Shown: positions 21,594 through 29,914 of the stretch, piece by piece | Position numbering within the stretch: the stretch's first letter is position 1 | Layout: each line of letters starts with the position of its first letter | Assembly (NCBI GenBank): GCA_029265875.1 | Contig: JAJUGS010000003.1 | Coordinates: 1-38,772, forward strand | Length of the DNA: 38,772 nucleotides | Direction of reading: 5' to 3' | Source of the DNA: Prolixibacteraceae bacterium | GTDB taxonomy: Bacteria; Bacteroidota; Bacteroidia; Bacteroidales; Prolixibacteraceae | Program-made: the position numbers and the translations under genes | The notes under the pieces: generated by a model | Told to the model about the DNA's origin: nothing | The model's database searches: none | What the model saw: only the letters and a program-made list of their open reading frames with translations

Positions 21594-22772
21594 TCAGGCG
21601 ATCACGCCAGATCCAATCAACTCATCGCCATCGTACCAGGCGGCAAACTGGCCGGATGTGATACCCCGCTGTTCATTTTCAAAAATAAAGTAAGCACCTT
21701 CTTCTTTTAAATGAATGGTTCCTTTTTCAAGCGGTTGCCGGTACCGGATACGGATTTCGTAATTTCGTTTTTCGCCGGGTTGCATCGCAAGGTCGGTCCT
21801 TATCCAGTGCATGTCGGCAGCGGCAATAAAAAGTCCTTTGCGGTGCAGGCCCGGGTGTTCCTGTCCTTCGCCCACATAAACAATATTGCGCTGCACATCG
21901 GTTCCGATCACAAAAAGCGGCTCTTTGTGTCCGCCAATATTCAGCCCTTTTCGTTGCCCGATGGTATAAAAATGGGCTCCCTGGTGTTCTCCGATTACTT
22001 TTCCGTTCCAGGGTTTGTAGGGAAACGGGAAACATAGCTTCCGGTAGTTTTCCTCTGCCACTTCCACCTGTTTCTTTTTACTGATAAAATCAGCATCGAT
22101 TTCGATGGTATTTCCTTTTTTGGGTTCCAGTTGCTGTTGTAAAAAGGTTGGCAGATCCACTTTCCCCACAAAACAAATTCCCTGCGAATCTTTTCGCTCG
22201 GCAGTCGGAAGGTTTTGTTTGCGGGCAATCTCACGCACTTCGGGTTTTAAAAGATCGCCAACCGGAAACATGGCTTTTGACAATTGTTGCTGATTGAGCT
22301 GGCATAAAAAGTAACTTTGGTCTTTGTTGGGGTCCTTTCCTGCTAAAAGCCGGAAAACAGGTTTTCCGTTAACAATAGTTTCACTTTTCCGGCAATAATG
22401 ACCGGTTGCCACAAAATCGGCATCCAATTTCAGCGCTTCTTCCAGAAAAGTATCGAATTTGATTTCGCGGTTGCAAAGTACATCGGGATTTGGGGTGCGG
22501 CCTGCCTGGTATTCGGCAAACATATAATCAACCACCCGTTTTTTGTAATCTTTGCTTAAATCAACAATATGAAAAGGGATGTCCAGTTTTTTGGCTACCA
22601 TTTGGGCAATCAGTGCATCTTCCTCCCAGGTACAGGCGCTTGTAATATTCCCAACACGTTCGTGCCAGTTTACCATAAAAAGTGCCACCAGGTCGTGTCC
22701 CTGTTCTTTTAGCAGAAAGGCTGCCACGCTTGAATCCACACCTCCCGAAAGTCCGATTACTACTTTTGCCAT
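21594..22772 (-). CDS. mnmA: tRNA-specific 2-thiouridylase MnmA
   Basis: A 392-residue enzyme that puts sulfur on U34 of tRNA-Lys, -Glu and -Gln. The PP-loop SGGVDSS lies at residues 9-15. The catalytic cysteines are Cys100 (TPNPDVLCNREIKF) and Cys200 (DSQGICFVG). The KDQSYFL and HYTIGQRKGL-like (HFYTIGQRKGLNIGG) motifs are also present. The ATG at 22772 gives MAKVVIGLSGG; an upstream TTG at 22793 would add seven residues that do not fit the family. A candidate -7 element lies at 22798-22791. Confidence 0.96.
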   Translation of the reverse strand: MAKVVIGLSGGVDSSVAAFLLKEQGHDLVALFMVNWHERVGNITSACTWEEDALIAQMVAKKLDIPFHIVDLSKDYKKRVVDYMFAEYQAGRTPNPDVLCNREIKFDTFLEEALKLDADFVATGHYCRKSETIVNGKPVFRLLAGKDPNKDQSYFLCQLNQQQLSKAMFPVGDLLKPEVREIARKQNLPTAERKDSQGICFVGKVDLPTFLQQQLEPKKGNTIEIDADFISKKKQVEVAEENYRKLCFPFPYKPWNGKVIGEHQGAHFYTIGQRKGLNIGGHKEPLFVIGTDVQRNIVYVGEGQEHPGLHRKGLFIAAADMHWIRTDLAMQPGEKRNYEIRIRYRQPLEKGTIHLKEEGAYFIFENEQRGITSGQFAAWYDGDELIGSGVIA

Positions 22773-22790
22773 GATTAAATTGTCAGGCTG

Positions 22791-22798
22791 CAAAATTA
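22791..22798 (-). promoter_or_regulatory. Candidate -7 element for mnmA
   Basis: Read leftward, TAATTTTG matches TAnnTTTG and would give a leader of about 12 nt. No clear -33 box is visible. Confidence 0.3.
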
Positions 22799-22864
22799 AA
22801 AAAGAAAATGAAAAGGGATTTGTTCAGAAACTGACCGCTATTTTGCAGCAACCGAAATGATTGG

Positions 22865-23740
22865 TCAGTATGTGTTTCCGAAAGGGATGGTAAATCCGAG
22901 CCAGGGCAGTGCAATAAATGTTTCCATGCCTGAAACAATGGGAATCATCAATCCATAGTCAAGCGCAGCCTTTTTAATGATCCATCGCCCGCCCCCAGAA
23001 ATCATAATCAAAGTTTCTCCTTCGGCACTGATGAGATAATTTTCGGTAATAAAATAGCCCCTGTTGGTAACCCTGAACATACCACTGAAGTTGAAAAGTG
23101 GTGCAGGTGCCCACTCCCCGCCTGCAAACATTCCTCCAGCTCCCAGCGAAACATTGGCATCGCGCGAACCGAATGTGAGATTGGTATAAAGAATCCCAAA
23201 ACCAGAACTTTCTTCACCTAAAACGGTTCCGAATATGGCACCGGCTGCAATATTAAACTGATCTTTTGAAACAGGAATCGAAAACTTGGGCAGAATAAAT
23301 ACCGGAGTGGGCGCTCCTCCGAATAAAAAAGTTGGTATAATTCCGGCCCCAATCGAGAAATAATCGGTAACACCATACGAAAACTGGTTCCACAGTACCC
23401 AGATATTCTGGTAATAACCTTCCCCTTTTTTCAACCCGTAACCGTTTGGTGCCCAGAAATAGCGGCTCGATTGCGGATTTTCAAACCAAAGCTGTCCGTT
23501 TTTTATTTGCTGAACTTTTATAGATTCTTTCTTTTTGATGTCAGTTTTCAGGATGTTTAATTCGCCAAATTTTTCAGTTTTTAGAAGAACATGCAACGAA
23601 TCTTCTTTTGAAATTTGCCCGATAAATTCATTCCCATCAACCGTTTCAATTTTATAGGTTGTTGAATCTGGCAGGGTTTGGGCTTTTAGGTTGAATATAA
23701 AAAGTGACAATGCCAGCAACAGAAAAAGTACTGTTTTCAT
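22865..23740 (-). CDS. Secreted protein, probable outer-membrane beta-barrel, function unknown
   Basis: A 291-residue protein with a signal peptide (MKTVLFLLLALSLFIFNLKA, cut before QTL). Residues 25-90 look like a small beta-rich domain (ETVDGNEFIGQI, HVLLKTEKFGELNILKTDIKK). The remaining part is dominated by alternating, glycine- and aromatic-rich segments (SIGAGIIPTFLFGG, VSLGAGGMFAGGEW, LPWLGFTIPFGN) and ends in an aromatic residue, as outer-membrane barrels do. No specific family is recognised. It is followed by mnmA (92-nt gap), and the DEAD helicase ends 46 nt upstream. Confidence 0.75.
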   Translation of the reverse strand: MKTVLFLLLALSLFIFNLKAQTLPDSTTYKIETVDGNEFIGQISKEDSLHVLLKTEKFGELNILKTDIKKKESIKVQQIKNGQLWFENPQSSRYFWAPNGYGLKKGEGYYQNIWVLWNQFSYGVTDYFSIGAGIIPTFLFGGAPTPVFILPKFSIPVSKDQFNIAAGAIFGTVLGEESSGFGILYTNLTFGSRDANVSLGAGGMFAGGEWAPAPLFNFSGMFRVTNRGYFITENYLISAEGETLIMISGGGRWIIKKAALDYGLMIPIVSGMETFIALPWLGFTIPFGNTY

Positions 23741-23786
23741 TTTTCAGCCAATTATTACGTTTAGGAATATACGCAATAGCAACGAA

Positions 23787-25055
23787 TCAGTTTTTAGGGC
23801 TGTTGGGTTTTTTCCTTTTAAAATGTTTTTTAAAAGGTTTGTTTCCTGCAACCTGGCCTTTTTTCGGTTTGTGAAATCCACTTTTGTTGGGTCTTCCCCT
23901 GAATTTGATTTGCCAGGCTGGTCCCGCGCCAAATTTCTCTGGAAGCGGAATTTTGAAAACCTCGCGTTCAATCAGTTTTTCAATCTGGTGAAATTTAAAC
24001 ATATCCTCCTCGTTCACGAGGGTCAGTGCCACGCCGGTTGCATCGGCCCGGGCAGTGCGGCCAACACGGTGCACGTAATCTTCGGCATCGTTCGGTACAT
24101 CGTAGTTGATCACCAGGTTGATGTCTTTTATATCGATACCACGGCTCATCACATCGGTAGCCACCAGTATCCGGATTCGTTTTGACCGGAACCCCAGTAA
24201 GACTTTTTCACGTTCTGCCTGTTCCAGATCCGATGAAATTGCCTCGGCCTGAAGTTTTTCTTTTTTTAATGCACGGGTAAGTTCGCTCACTGCCCGTTTC
24301 GTGGAGCAAAAAATCAGGATACTTGTGTAATCAGGATTTTCGGCTACAAGATGGCAAATCAGGCCATTTTTTTGTTGATTGTAAATTAAGTAGGCTGCCT
24401 GTAAAACACCTTCTGCAGGTTTTGATATCGAAATATTGATTTCTTTCGGATTTTTCAGTACCTGGTTGGCAAGATTCCTGATTTTGGGTGCCATGGTGGC
24501 GCTGAACATCAGTGTTTGCCGGTCTTTTGGCAGGTATGAAATAATCTTGATAATATCTTCATAAAAACCGATGTCCAGCATTCTGTCGGCTTCATCCAAA
24601 ATCAGAAACTTTATCGTGTCGAACTTAACGTATCCCAAATTGAGGTGCGAAATCAGTTTTCCGGGTGTGGCTACAACAATGTCGGCTCCTTTTGTCAGTG
24701 CAATTTTTTGTTGTCCCCAGTCATCGCCATCGCCGCCGCCATAAATGGCTATCGAGCTGATTCCCATGGTGTAACCTATTCCCTGAACTTGTTGGTCGAT
24801 TTGCAGCGCCAGCTCGCGGGTAGGCACAATAATCAGGGTGGATGTTGTTCCGGAGGGTAAGTCGGCAATCATGTCGAGCACAGGTAACAGAAAAGCGGCT
24901 GTTTTTCCGGTTCCGGTTTGTGCGCAGGCAATCAGGTCGTTGCCTTCTAAAATAACAGGAATGGCCTGTTCCTGGATTGGGGTTGCTTCGTTAAATCCCA
25001 TGTAGGAAATGGCATCAAGCAGGTCGTCGTGAATTCCTAGTTCTGCAAACTTCAT
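23787..25055 (-). CDS. DEAD-box ATP-dependent RNA helicase (RhlE-like)
   Basis: A 422-residue helicase with every core motif: Q motif near 21-28, Walker A AQTGTGKT (45-52), PTRELA (78-83), DEAD (154-157), SAT (185-187), DVMSRGIDI (301-309) and HRVGRTAR (329-336). The C-terminal 45 residues are very basic (KPKKGQ, KKHFKRKKPN) and probably bind RNA. Members remodel ribosomal or messenger RNA, with cold-growth roles in many bacteria. The start (MKFAELGIHDDL) fits the family. The promoter candidate is at 25114-25087. Confidence 0.95.
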   Translation of the reverse strand: MKFAELGIHDDLLDAISYMGFNEATPIQEQAIPVILEGNDLIACAQTGTGKTAAFLLPVLDMIADLPSGTTSTLIIVPTRELALQIDQQVQGIGYTMGISSIAIYGGGDGDDWGQQKIALTKGADIVVATPGKLISHLNLGYVKFDTIKFLILDEADRMLDIGFYEDIIKIISYLPKDRQTLMFSATMAPKIRNLANQVLKNPKEINISISKPAEGVLQAAYLIYNQQKNGLICHLVAENPDYTSILIFCSTKRAVSELTRALKKEKLQAEAISSDLEQAEREKVLLGFRSKRIRILVATDVMSRGIDIKDINLVINYDVPNDAEDYVHRVGRTARADATGVALTLVNEEDMFKFHQIEKLIEREVFKIPLPEKFGAGPAWQIKFRGRPNKSGFHKPKKGQVAGNKPFKKHFKRKKPNSPKN

Positions 25056-25086
25056 AAAAAAACAATTGTATCATCAAATAGTGAAA

Positions 25087-25114
25087 CAAAGGTAGGGAAA
25101 TTGTTTGCATTCAA
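25087..25114 (-). promoter_or_regulatory. Candidate Bacteroidota promoter of the DEAD-box helicase
   Basis: Read leftward, GTTG (to 25112), a 17-bp spacer and TACCTTTG (25094-25087) match the -33/-7 consensus. Transcription would begin about 25 nt before the ATG at 25055. Confidence 0.5.
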
Positions 25115-25120
25115 CCCGAA

Positions 25121-26377
25121 TCAGGCGTTAACTTGTTGTAATCTTAGCTTTTTATATTTTTCCCAATCGAATTTTGAAAGAAATTCAAGTCCTTTCCGGG
25201 CTCCCAGCAGGAACAATCTTTTTTTACTTTCGTCATCCATTTTAAAATTAAGCCAGTTGAAATCCTTGTCAGCATCAATAAAACAAATCAGTTTCTGAAA
25301 GTCGGGATTTTGTATCAGAAACTCATTATCAGCGTCGTGCCGCATGGTACTGACCATCGAACCCACAAAATCGCCAAGGTCATCAATGTGGGTACATTCT
25401 TCGCGGTAGGAACTGAGCTTCACCCCAAAAGTTGGTTTTCTCGGGGCATTTCCGCCTTTTGAATGGAATACGTTAATCGGGAAATTGGAAATCATGCCAC
25501 CATCCACGAATTTTACTTTTTGGGGGATCGGGCCATGAAAATTGGTGTATTTTATCCACTCTTCACTGGCTGGTTCGCCCGCCCCGGGAATGTTATCAAT
25601 TTCGAAAGGAATAAAAAAGAAGGGCACTGACATGGACGCGCGAACCATCCGCGCCGGAGATATTTCCCTCACTTTATTTCCCCAATACAAATGCGCCATT
25701 TGGGGGAATTGAACTTTCGATTGTGTTGTAAGATCGGCAGTTATCACATGAATATGCGCATATTCATCAGGTATTGGCTGGCCTGTGATTCTGTTGATCA
25801 TTCCTTCAGGGAAATATTTCTTCCCTCTTTTGTCAATTAAATCGCCAATTGTGGTGATTTTTTGAGGCGATTCGCGCAACACTTTTTCAATCCATTTTTC
25901 GAACTCATTTCCCGGGTTCAATCCAAAATTGATAAACAGAGCCTTTTTTACCTTGCTGAAGTTCCAGGCAAGTTTCCAAAGCATTTTTTTAAAGGGGGTT
26001 CCGTCGATTACTTTCTGGATAATTTTTTTCAGAGTCGGATCGCCATCCACAAATTCGAAAAGGTCTTGTTTGGCTAAAACATCGAGAACTGCTTTTGATT
26101 TTGCTTTGCCAATCCCGTCAATTCCAGCAAGAACAAGCGTGTTAATTGCCCCTGCGGATGTTCCTGCCAGATGGAAAAAACGGATTCCGGCAGTTTCAAG
26201 AATGTAGGTGTAACCAACCAGCGCAATTCCGAGAACGCCACCCCCTTCCTGAACCAGATCAACATATTGATTCCCTTCGGCATCAATGATATCAGAAAAA
26301 ACGGTTCCTTTCAGTTTTTCAGCTTCTTTTAACATTTGTTGAAATTCAGGCTGATTTATAAAATCTTCATAAGTCAT
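25121..26377 (-). CDS. Patatin-like phospholipase
   Basis: A 418-residue protein of the patatin alpha/beta family. The oxyanion-hole motif EGGGVLG is at residues 44-50, the nucleophile motif GTSAG is at 72-76 (Ser74), and the catalytic Asp is Asp292 in VDGG. No signal peptide is seen, so it is probably cytoplasmic or peripheral to the inner membrane. The family hydrolyses acyl ester bonds of phospholipids or neutral lipids; the substrate here is unknown. The middle region (residues 95-200) is longer than in minimal bacterial patatins. Confidence 0.92.
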   Translation of the reverse strand: MTYEDFINQPEFQQMLKEAEKLKGTVFSDIIDAEGNQYVDLVQEGGGVLGIALVGYTYILETAGIRFFHLAGTSAGAINTLVLAGIDGIGKAKSKAVLDVLAKQDLFEFVDGDPTLKKIIQKVIDGTPFKKMLWKLAWNFSKVKKALFINFGLNPGNEFEKWIEKVLRESPQKITTIGDLIDKRGKKYFPEGMINRITGQPIPDEYAHIHVITADLTTQSKVQFPQMAHLYWGNKVREISPARMVRASMSVPFFFIPFEIDNIPGAGEPASEEWIKYTNFHGPIPQKVKFVDGGMISNFPINVFHSKGGNAPRKPTFGVKLSSYREECTHIDDLGDFVGSMVSTMRHDADNEFLIQNPDFQKLICFIDADKDFNWLNFKMDDESKKRLFLLGARKGLEFLSKFDWEKYKKLRLQQVNA

Positions 26378-26464
26378 TGATTAAATATTTAATGGTTATA
26401 ACTCCCGGAAAGTTACGGAATAAGAGAGTTACAAGTCAAGGAAATAAAGATATATTTGTCTTGA

Positions 26465-27475
26465 TTACGAAAAAATCATATCAATTTGGTTGTCACACTT
26501 ATTGCAATGGCCATTTTCGCCGATATTTCTCATCCTGACATTATAGCGGTTTCTTTCAATCATTAAAGCACCGCATTTTGCGCAAAAAGTGGAAGAATGT
26601 CCTGTTTCCGAAACATTCCCGGTGTAAACATATAAAAGGCGTTTTGAGGCTATTTCATGGAATTCATCCAATGTTTTCGAAGGAGTGGGAGGCTCAGTAA
26701 GTTTATATTGTGGAAAGTATCTTGAAAGGTGCAGCGGAATTTTGTTTCCCAGTTCCGATGCAATCCAGTTTACCATGTTTTCAAATTCGGTTCTGTTGTC
26801 ATTCAGCGATGGAATCACAAGGTGGGTGATTTCGAGATGAACTTTGCCGGCAACTATCCTTTTCAGGGCTTCAAGAACCGGTGCCAGCTCACCTTTTGTC
26901 TGGGTTTTATAAAACGCAGGATTGAACGATTTTAAATCGATATTAAATGCATCAATAAACGGCAGAATTTTTTTCAAAGGATCAGGATTAATATACCCGT
27001 TTGAAACCACCACGTTTTTAAGTCCTTTTTCGTGAGCCTGTTTTGCTGTTTCGAACATGAATTCATAAAAAGTAAACGGTTCGTTATAGGTGAAAGCAAT
27101 GCCTGTGTTGCCTTTGATTCCGGTTGCTGTTTCAACTAATTGTTCAGTGGTGATTTCCCTGAAATGGCTGAAACTTTCGGCTGAACACTGCGAAATGTGG
27201 TGATTCTGACAAAACAAACAATGCAGGTTACAACCAACCGAACCCAAAGAAAGGATCTGCGACCCGGGGAAAAAATGATACAGCGGTTTTTTTTCGATAG
27301 GATCAAGTGCCAAAGCTGAAACCCGGTTATAAACCAGTGTTATCAAAGTGCCGTTCTCGTTTTTTCTGACTTTGCAGTTTCCGGTCTGGCCAGGTTTGAG
27401 TTCACAAAACCAGGGGCAAAGCTCACATTTTACAATGTTGTTTTTCAGTTTGATATAAAAATCGGCCTCGTGCAT
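26465..27475 (-). CDS. amrS: AmmeMemoRadiSam-system radical SAM enzyme (AmrS/PflA-like)
   Basis: A 336-residue protein. Cys17, Cys20, Cys24 and Cys34 form an N-terminal metal site; Cys82, Cys86 and Cys89 (CNLHCLFC) form the radical SAM CxxxCxxC cluster; CAKC and CNKC at the C-terminus make a zinc-ribbon. The opening ALDPIEKKPLYHFFPGSQ is characteristic of the AmrS/PflA-like group. AmmeMemoRadiSam genes usually accompany AMMECR1 and Memo homologues, but neither is in this window. The physiological substrate is not settled. The start MHEADFYIKL fits. A candidate -7 element TAAATTTG is at 27499-27492. Confidence 0.88.
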   Translation of the reverse strand: MHEADFYIKLKNNIVKCELCPWFCELKPGQTGNCKVRKNENGTLITLVYNRVSALALDPIEKKPLYHFFPGSQILSLGSVGCNLHCLFCQNHHISQCSAESFSHFREITTEQLVETATGIKGNTGIAFTYNEPFTFYEFMFETAKQAHEKGLKNVVVSNGYINPDPLKKILPFIDAFNIDLKSFNPAFYKTQTKGELAPVLEALKRIVAGKVHLEITHLVIPSLNDNRTEFENMVNWIASELGNKIPLHLSRYFPQYKLTEPPTPSKTLDEFHEIASKRLLYVYTGNVSETGHSSTFCAKCGALMIERNRYNVRMRNIGENGHCNKCDNQIDMIFS

Positions 27476-27491
27476 TTCCCTTTCTTTACAT

Positions 27492-27499
27492 CAAATTTA
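27492..27499 (-). promoter_or_regulatory. Candidate -7 element for amrS
   Basis: Read leftward, TAAATTTG matches TAnnTTTG, giving a start site about 10 nt before the ATG at 27475. The -33 region is not convincing. Confidence 0.35.
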
Positions 27500-27681
27500 T
27501 AAAATGATTTATTCTGATTCTATGCTGATGATGGAATAAATACACAAAAAAAAACAGCGAATTTTTCAAAATAAAATTGGCCGGAGTTTTCTTTTGATTA
27601 TCTTATTGTCGTCAGGATTGACGAAGTTATTGTCAAAAAAAATAATTATTCCCGGGAAGCGATTCCCTTTTTCGAGGTCTG

Positions 27682-27711
27682 AATCCCCCCCCGATAGAGG
27701 GGGGATTTTTT
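27682..27711 (+). terminator. Terminator-like hairpin immediately upstream of the radical SAM gene
   Basis: AATCCCCCC (27682-27690) and GGGGGGATT (27699-27707) form a perfect 9-bp stem with an 8-nt loop, and T residues run to 27711. The ATG at 27725 is 13 nt later. It has the form of an intrinsic terminator on the coding strand, so it may act as an attenuator, or it may be one of the dispersed palindromes. Confidence 0.6.
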
Positions 27712-27724
27712 AAGAAATAAAACA

Positions 27725-29017
27725 ATGAATAAACTAACGGTTCAGCAAAAACTGGAAATACTTTCGGATGCAGCGAAATACGATGTTTCGTGTGTCTCAA
27801 GCGGCAGCAACCGGAAAAACAGTACCAAAGGAATTGGCAATGGTGTAGCCTGCGGAATTTGCCACAGTTTTACCGAAGACGGTCGTTGTGTGAGCCTGCT
27901 GAAAACCCTGATGACCAACCATTGTATTTACGATTGTGCCTATTGTGCCAACCGCCGCAGCAACGACCGGCCGCGGGCAACACTCACCGTGGATGAAATT
28001 GTTGATTTGACCATTGGTTTTTACCGGCGCAATTTTATCGAAGGCCTTTTTCTGAGTTCAGGAGTTATCCGGAATCCCGATTACACGATGGAACGAATGG
28101 TTCAGGTGGCACGAAAACTACGTTTGGTAGAGAACTACAACGGGTACATTCATTTAAAGGCTATTCCGGGTGCCAGCCCGGAACTGGTACACGAAGCCGG
28201 TTTATGGGCCGACCGTTTGAGTGTCAACCTTGAAATTTCGACAGAACCCAATCTGAAATTGCTGGCACCCGAGAAAAATTTTCCTTCCATTCTTTCGCCG
28301 ATGACACAAATCAGAAACGAAATACTGGCCAGCAAAGAAGAAGCACGACGATTCCGCAATGCCCCAAAATTCGCGCAGGCCGGACAAAGTACCCAAATGA
28401 TTATTGGCGCCACCCCCGAAACCGACCGGCAAATTATCCTGCTTTCGTCGGGTTTGTACAAAACACAAAACCTGAAACGGGTTTATTTCTCAGGCTACCT
28501 GCCGGTTAATTTGTACGACAAAAGGTTACCGGCTTTAACCAGTCCGCCGCTTGTGCGCGAAAACCGGTTGTACCAAAGCGACTGGCTGATGCGGTTTTAT
28601 CATTTCAAAGCCGAGGAAATCCTGACCGAAGACCAGCCTTTTCTGGATTTGGATGTGGACCCGAAACTGGGTTTTGCCCTGCGCAACCTGCACCAGTTTC
28701 CGGTTGACATCAACCGGGCCGATTACGAAATGATTTTGCGTGTTCCGGGAATCGGGGTACAATCGGCACAAAAAATTGTGCTTGCCCGCCGCCACCGGAA
28801 ACTCACCACCGAACACCTTTTAAAACTGGGTGTTGTGATGAAACGAGCCCGGTATTTTGTTACCTGCAGCGATGTGGTGCTGGCGGCCTCGGGCTGGACA
28901 CCCGAAAGGCTGAAACACAAAATTGTTGCAGGTTCTGTTTCAAAAAACCGTAAAACACTGGATACGCAGCTGAGTTTATTCGGGAATTTTCAGGCTGCTT
29001 TGCCACCGTTGCACTAA
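27725..29017 (+). CDS. Putative DNA modification/repair radical SAM protein with helix-hairpin-helix (TIGR03916-like)
   Basis: A 430-residue protein. Cys67, Cys71 and Cys74 (CIYDCAYC) bind the radical SAM 4Fe-4S cluster. Extra cysteines at 23, 43, 46 and 55 precede it and could hold a second cluster. Residues 328-355 (DINRAD...LRVPGIGVQSAQKIV) form a helix-hairpin-helix of the kind that grips DNA backbone. The conserved opening QKLEILSDAAKYDVSC supports this start codon. The family is named for a predicted DNA modification or repair role, but I know of no established reaction. The next gene, 56 nt on, is its usual partner (TIGR03915). The gene looks more GC-rich by eye than its neighbours, consistent with transfer. 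Confidence 0.9.
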   Translation: MNKLTVQQKLEILSDAAKYDVSCVSSGSNRKNSTKGIGNGVACGICHSFTEDGRCVSLLKTLMTNHCIYDCAYCANRRSNDRPRATLTVDEIVDLTIGFYRRNFIEGLFLSSGVIRNPDYTMERMVQVARKLRLVENYNGYIHLKAIPGASPELVHEAGLWADRLSVNLEISTEPNLKLLAPEKNFPSILSPMTQIRNEILASKEEARRFRNAPKFAQAGQSTQMIIGATPETDRQIILLSSGLYKTQNLKRVYFSGYLPVNLYDKRLPALTSPPLVRENRLYQSDWLMRFYHFKAEEILTEDQPFLDLDVDPKLGFALRNLHQFPVDINRADYEMILRVPGIGVQSAQKIVLARRHRKLTTEHLLKLGVVMKRARYFVTCSDVVLAASGWTPERLKHKIVAGSVSKNRKTLDTQLSLFGNFQAALPPLH

Positions 29018-29073
29018 CAAGGAATTATGAGGTATTCAAATTATGTAAATCACACGGTAACAGATTATTGAAT

Positions 29074-29853
29074 ATGAGCATGGATATTATAACCTATGAT
29101 GGAACTTTCGAAGGTTTTCTCACCGGAATTTTTGAGTGTTACAACCGGAAAATCTTTCCGGTAGAAATTGTTTCAAGGAACGGAGAGCAAAAACATTTGT
29201 TTGCTCAGAAAACAGATATTCAACCCGACTCTGAAAAAGCCGACAGGGTTTGGAAAGGCATTCAGCAAAAAATGACCGGCAAAAACAAGGAGATGCTTTT
29301 TTACGCTTTTCTCTCGGAAGAACCTGGAATTGAGATGAAAATTTATCGTTTTGTGCGGCGCCTTTTCAGCGGGTATTTTAATATTGAAACCGATTTTGGC
29401 GATGCCGATGTTTTGTACCTCACACAAGCCTCTCAAAAGGTTAAAAAAGAAGCGATGAGAATGATGCAGTTTGTCAGGTTTCAGCATACAAAAGGCGGTT
29501 TGTATTTTTGCGGAATTGAACCACGGTATGATGTGATTCCGCTGGTTGTCGGCCATTTTCAGAAACGGTTTGCCGACCAGCGCTGGCTGCTTTTCGACCT
29601 GAAGCGAAATTACGGGGTGATGTACGATAATGGTAAGCCGCAGGAAGTAACGATCTCGGCAAAAGAATTCAGCCAGATCAATGGCCGTGTAAACGAAAAT
29701 TTGCTGGAAGAAGGGGAGGAGTTTTACCAGCGGCTCTGGAAAACCTATTTTACCCACATCAATATTCAGGAACGCAAAAACCTGAAACTGCAGCGGCAAC
29801 ATATGCCCCGCCGATTCTGGAAGTTTTTGCCCGAGATGATGATTTTAAACTGA
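29074..29853 (+). CDS. TIGR03915/DUF4130 family protein, partner of the radical SAM protein
   Basis: A 259-residue protein opening MSMDIITYDGTFEGFLTGIFECY, the characteristic start of the TIGR03915 (SAM_7_link) family. A frame from TTG at 29068 is possible, but ATG at 29074 fits better. FVRFQHTKGGLYFCGIEPRYDVIPLVVGHF is the conserved core, and KRNYGVMYD follows. The family is nearly always next to the radical SAM/HhH gene, in some genomes fused to a uracil-DNA-glycosylase-like domain, which suggests joint action on DNA or nucleotides. Basic C-terminus (NLKLQRQHMPRRFWK). Biochemical function unknown. Confidence 0.88.
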   Translation: MSMDIITYDGTFEGFLTGIFECYNRKIFPVEIVSRNGEQKHLFAQKTDIQPDSEKADRVWKGIQQKMTGKNKEMLFYAFLSEEPGIEMKIYRFVRRLFSGYFNIETDFGDADVLYLTQASQKVKKEAMRMMQFVRFQHTKGGLYFCGIEPRYDVIPLVVGHFQKRFADQRWLLFDLKRNYGVMYDNGKPQEVTISAKEFSQINGRVNENLLEEGEEFYQRLWKTYFTHINIQERKNLKLQRQHMPRRFWKFLPEMMILN

Positions 29854-29864
29854 TGTTTTTGTGA

Positions 29865-29903
29865 TTAACCTTTTCCAAAGTTTCGAACTTTGGAAAAGGT
29901 TAA
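29865..29903. terminator. Perfect 16-bp inverted repeat between convergent genes
   Basis: TTAACCTTTTCCAAAG (29865-29880) and CTTTGGAAAAGGTTAA (29888-29903) are exact reverse complements with a 7-nt loop, TTTCGAA. It sits between two converging genes, 12 nt from each stop. No long T-run follows on either strand, so it may halt both polymerases by structure or stabilise both mRNA 3' ends. Confidence 0.65.
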
Positions 29904-29914
29904 TAAAAATCGGT

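Noticed and set aside
26451-26458. TATATTTG on the + strand, an exact -7 match
   Set aside because: It lies between two leftward genes and points into the 3' end of amrS with no rightward gene nearby and no -33 box; probably chance in AT-rich DNA.
29173-29802. 209-codon leftward frame
   Set aside because: It lies wholly inside the TIGR03915 gene in the opposite direction, and the sense frame matches its family end to end.
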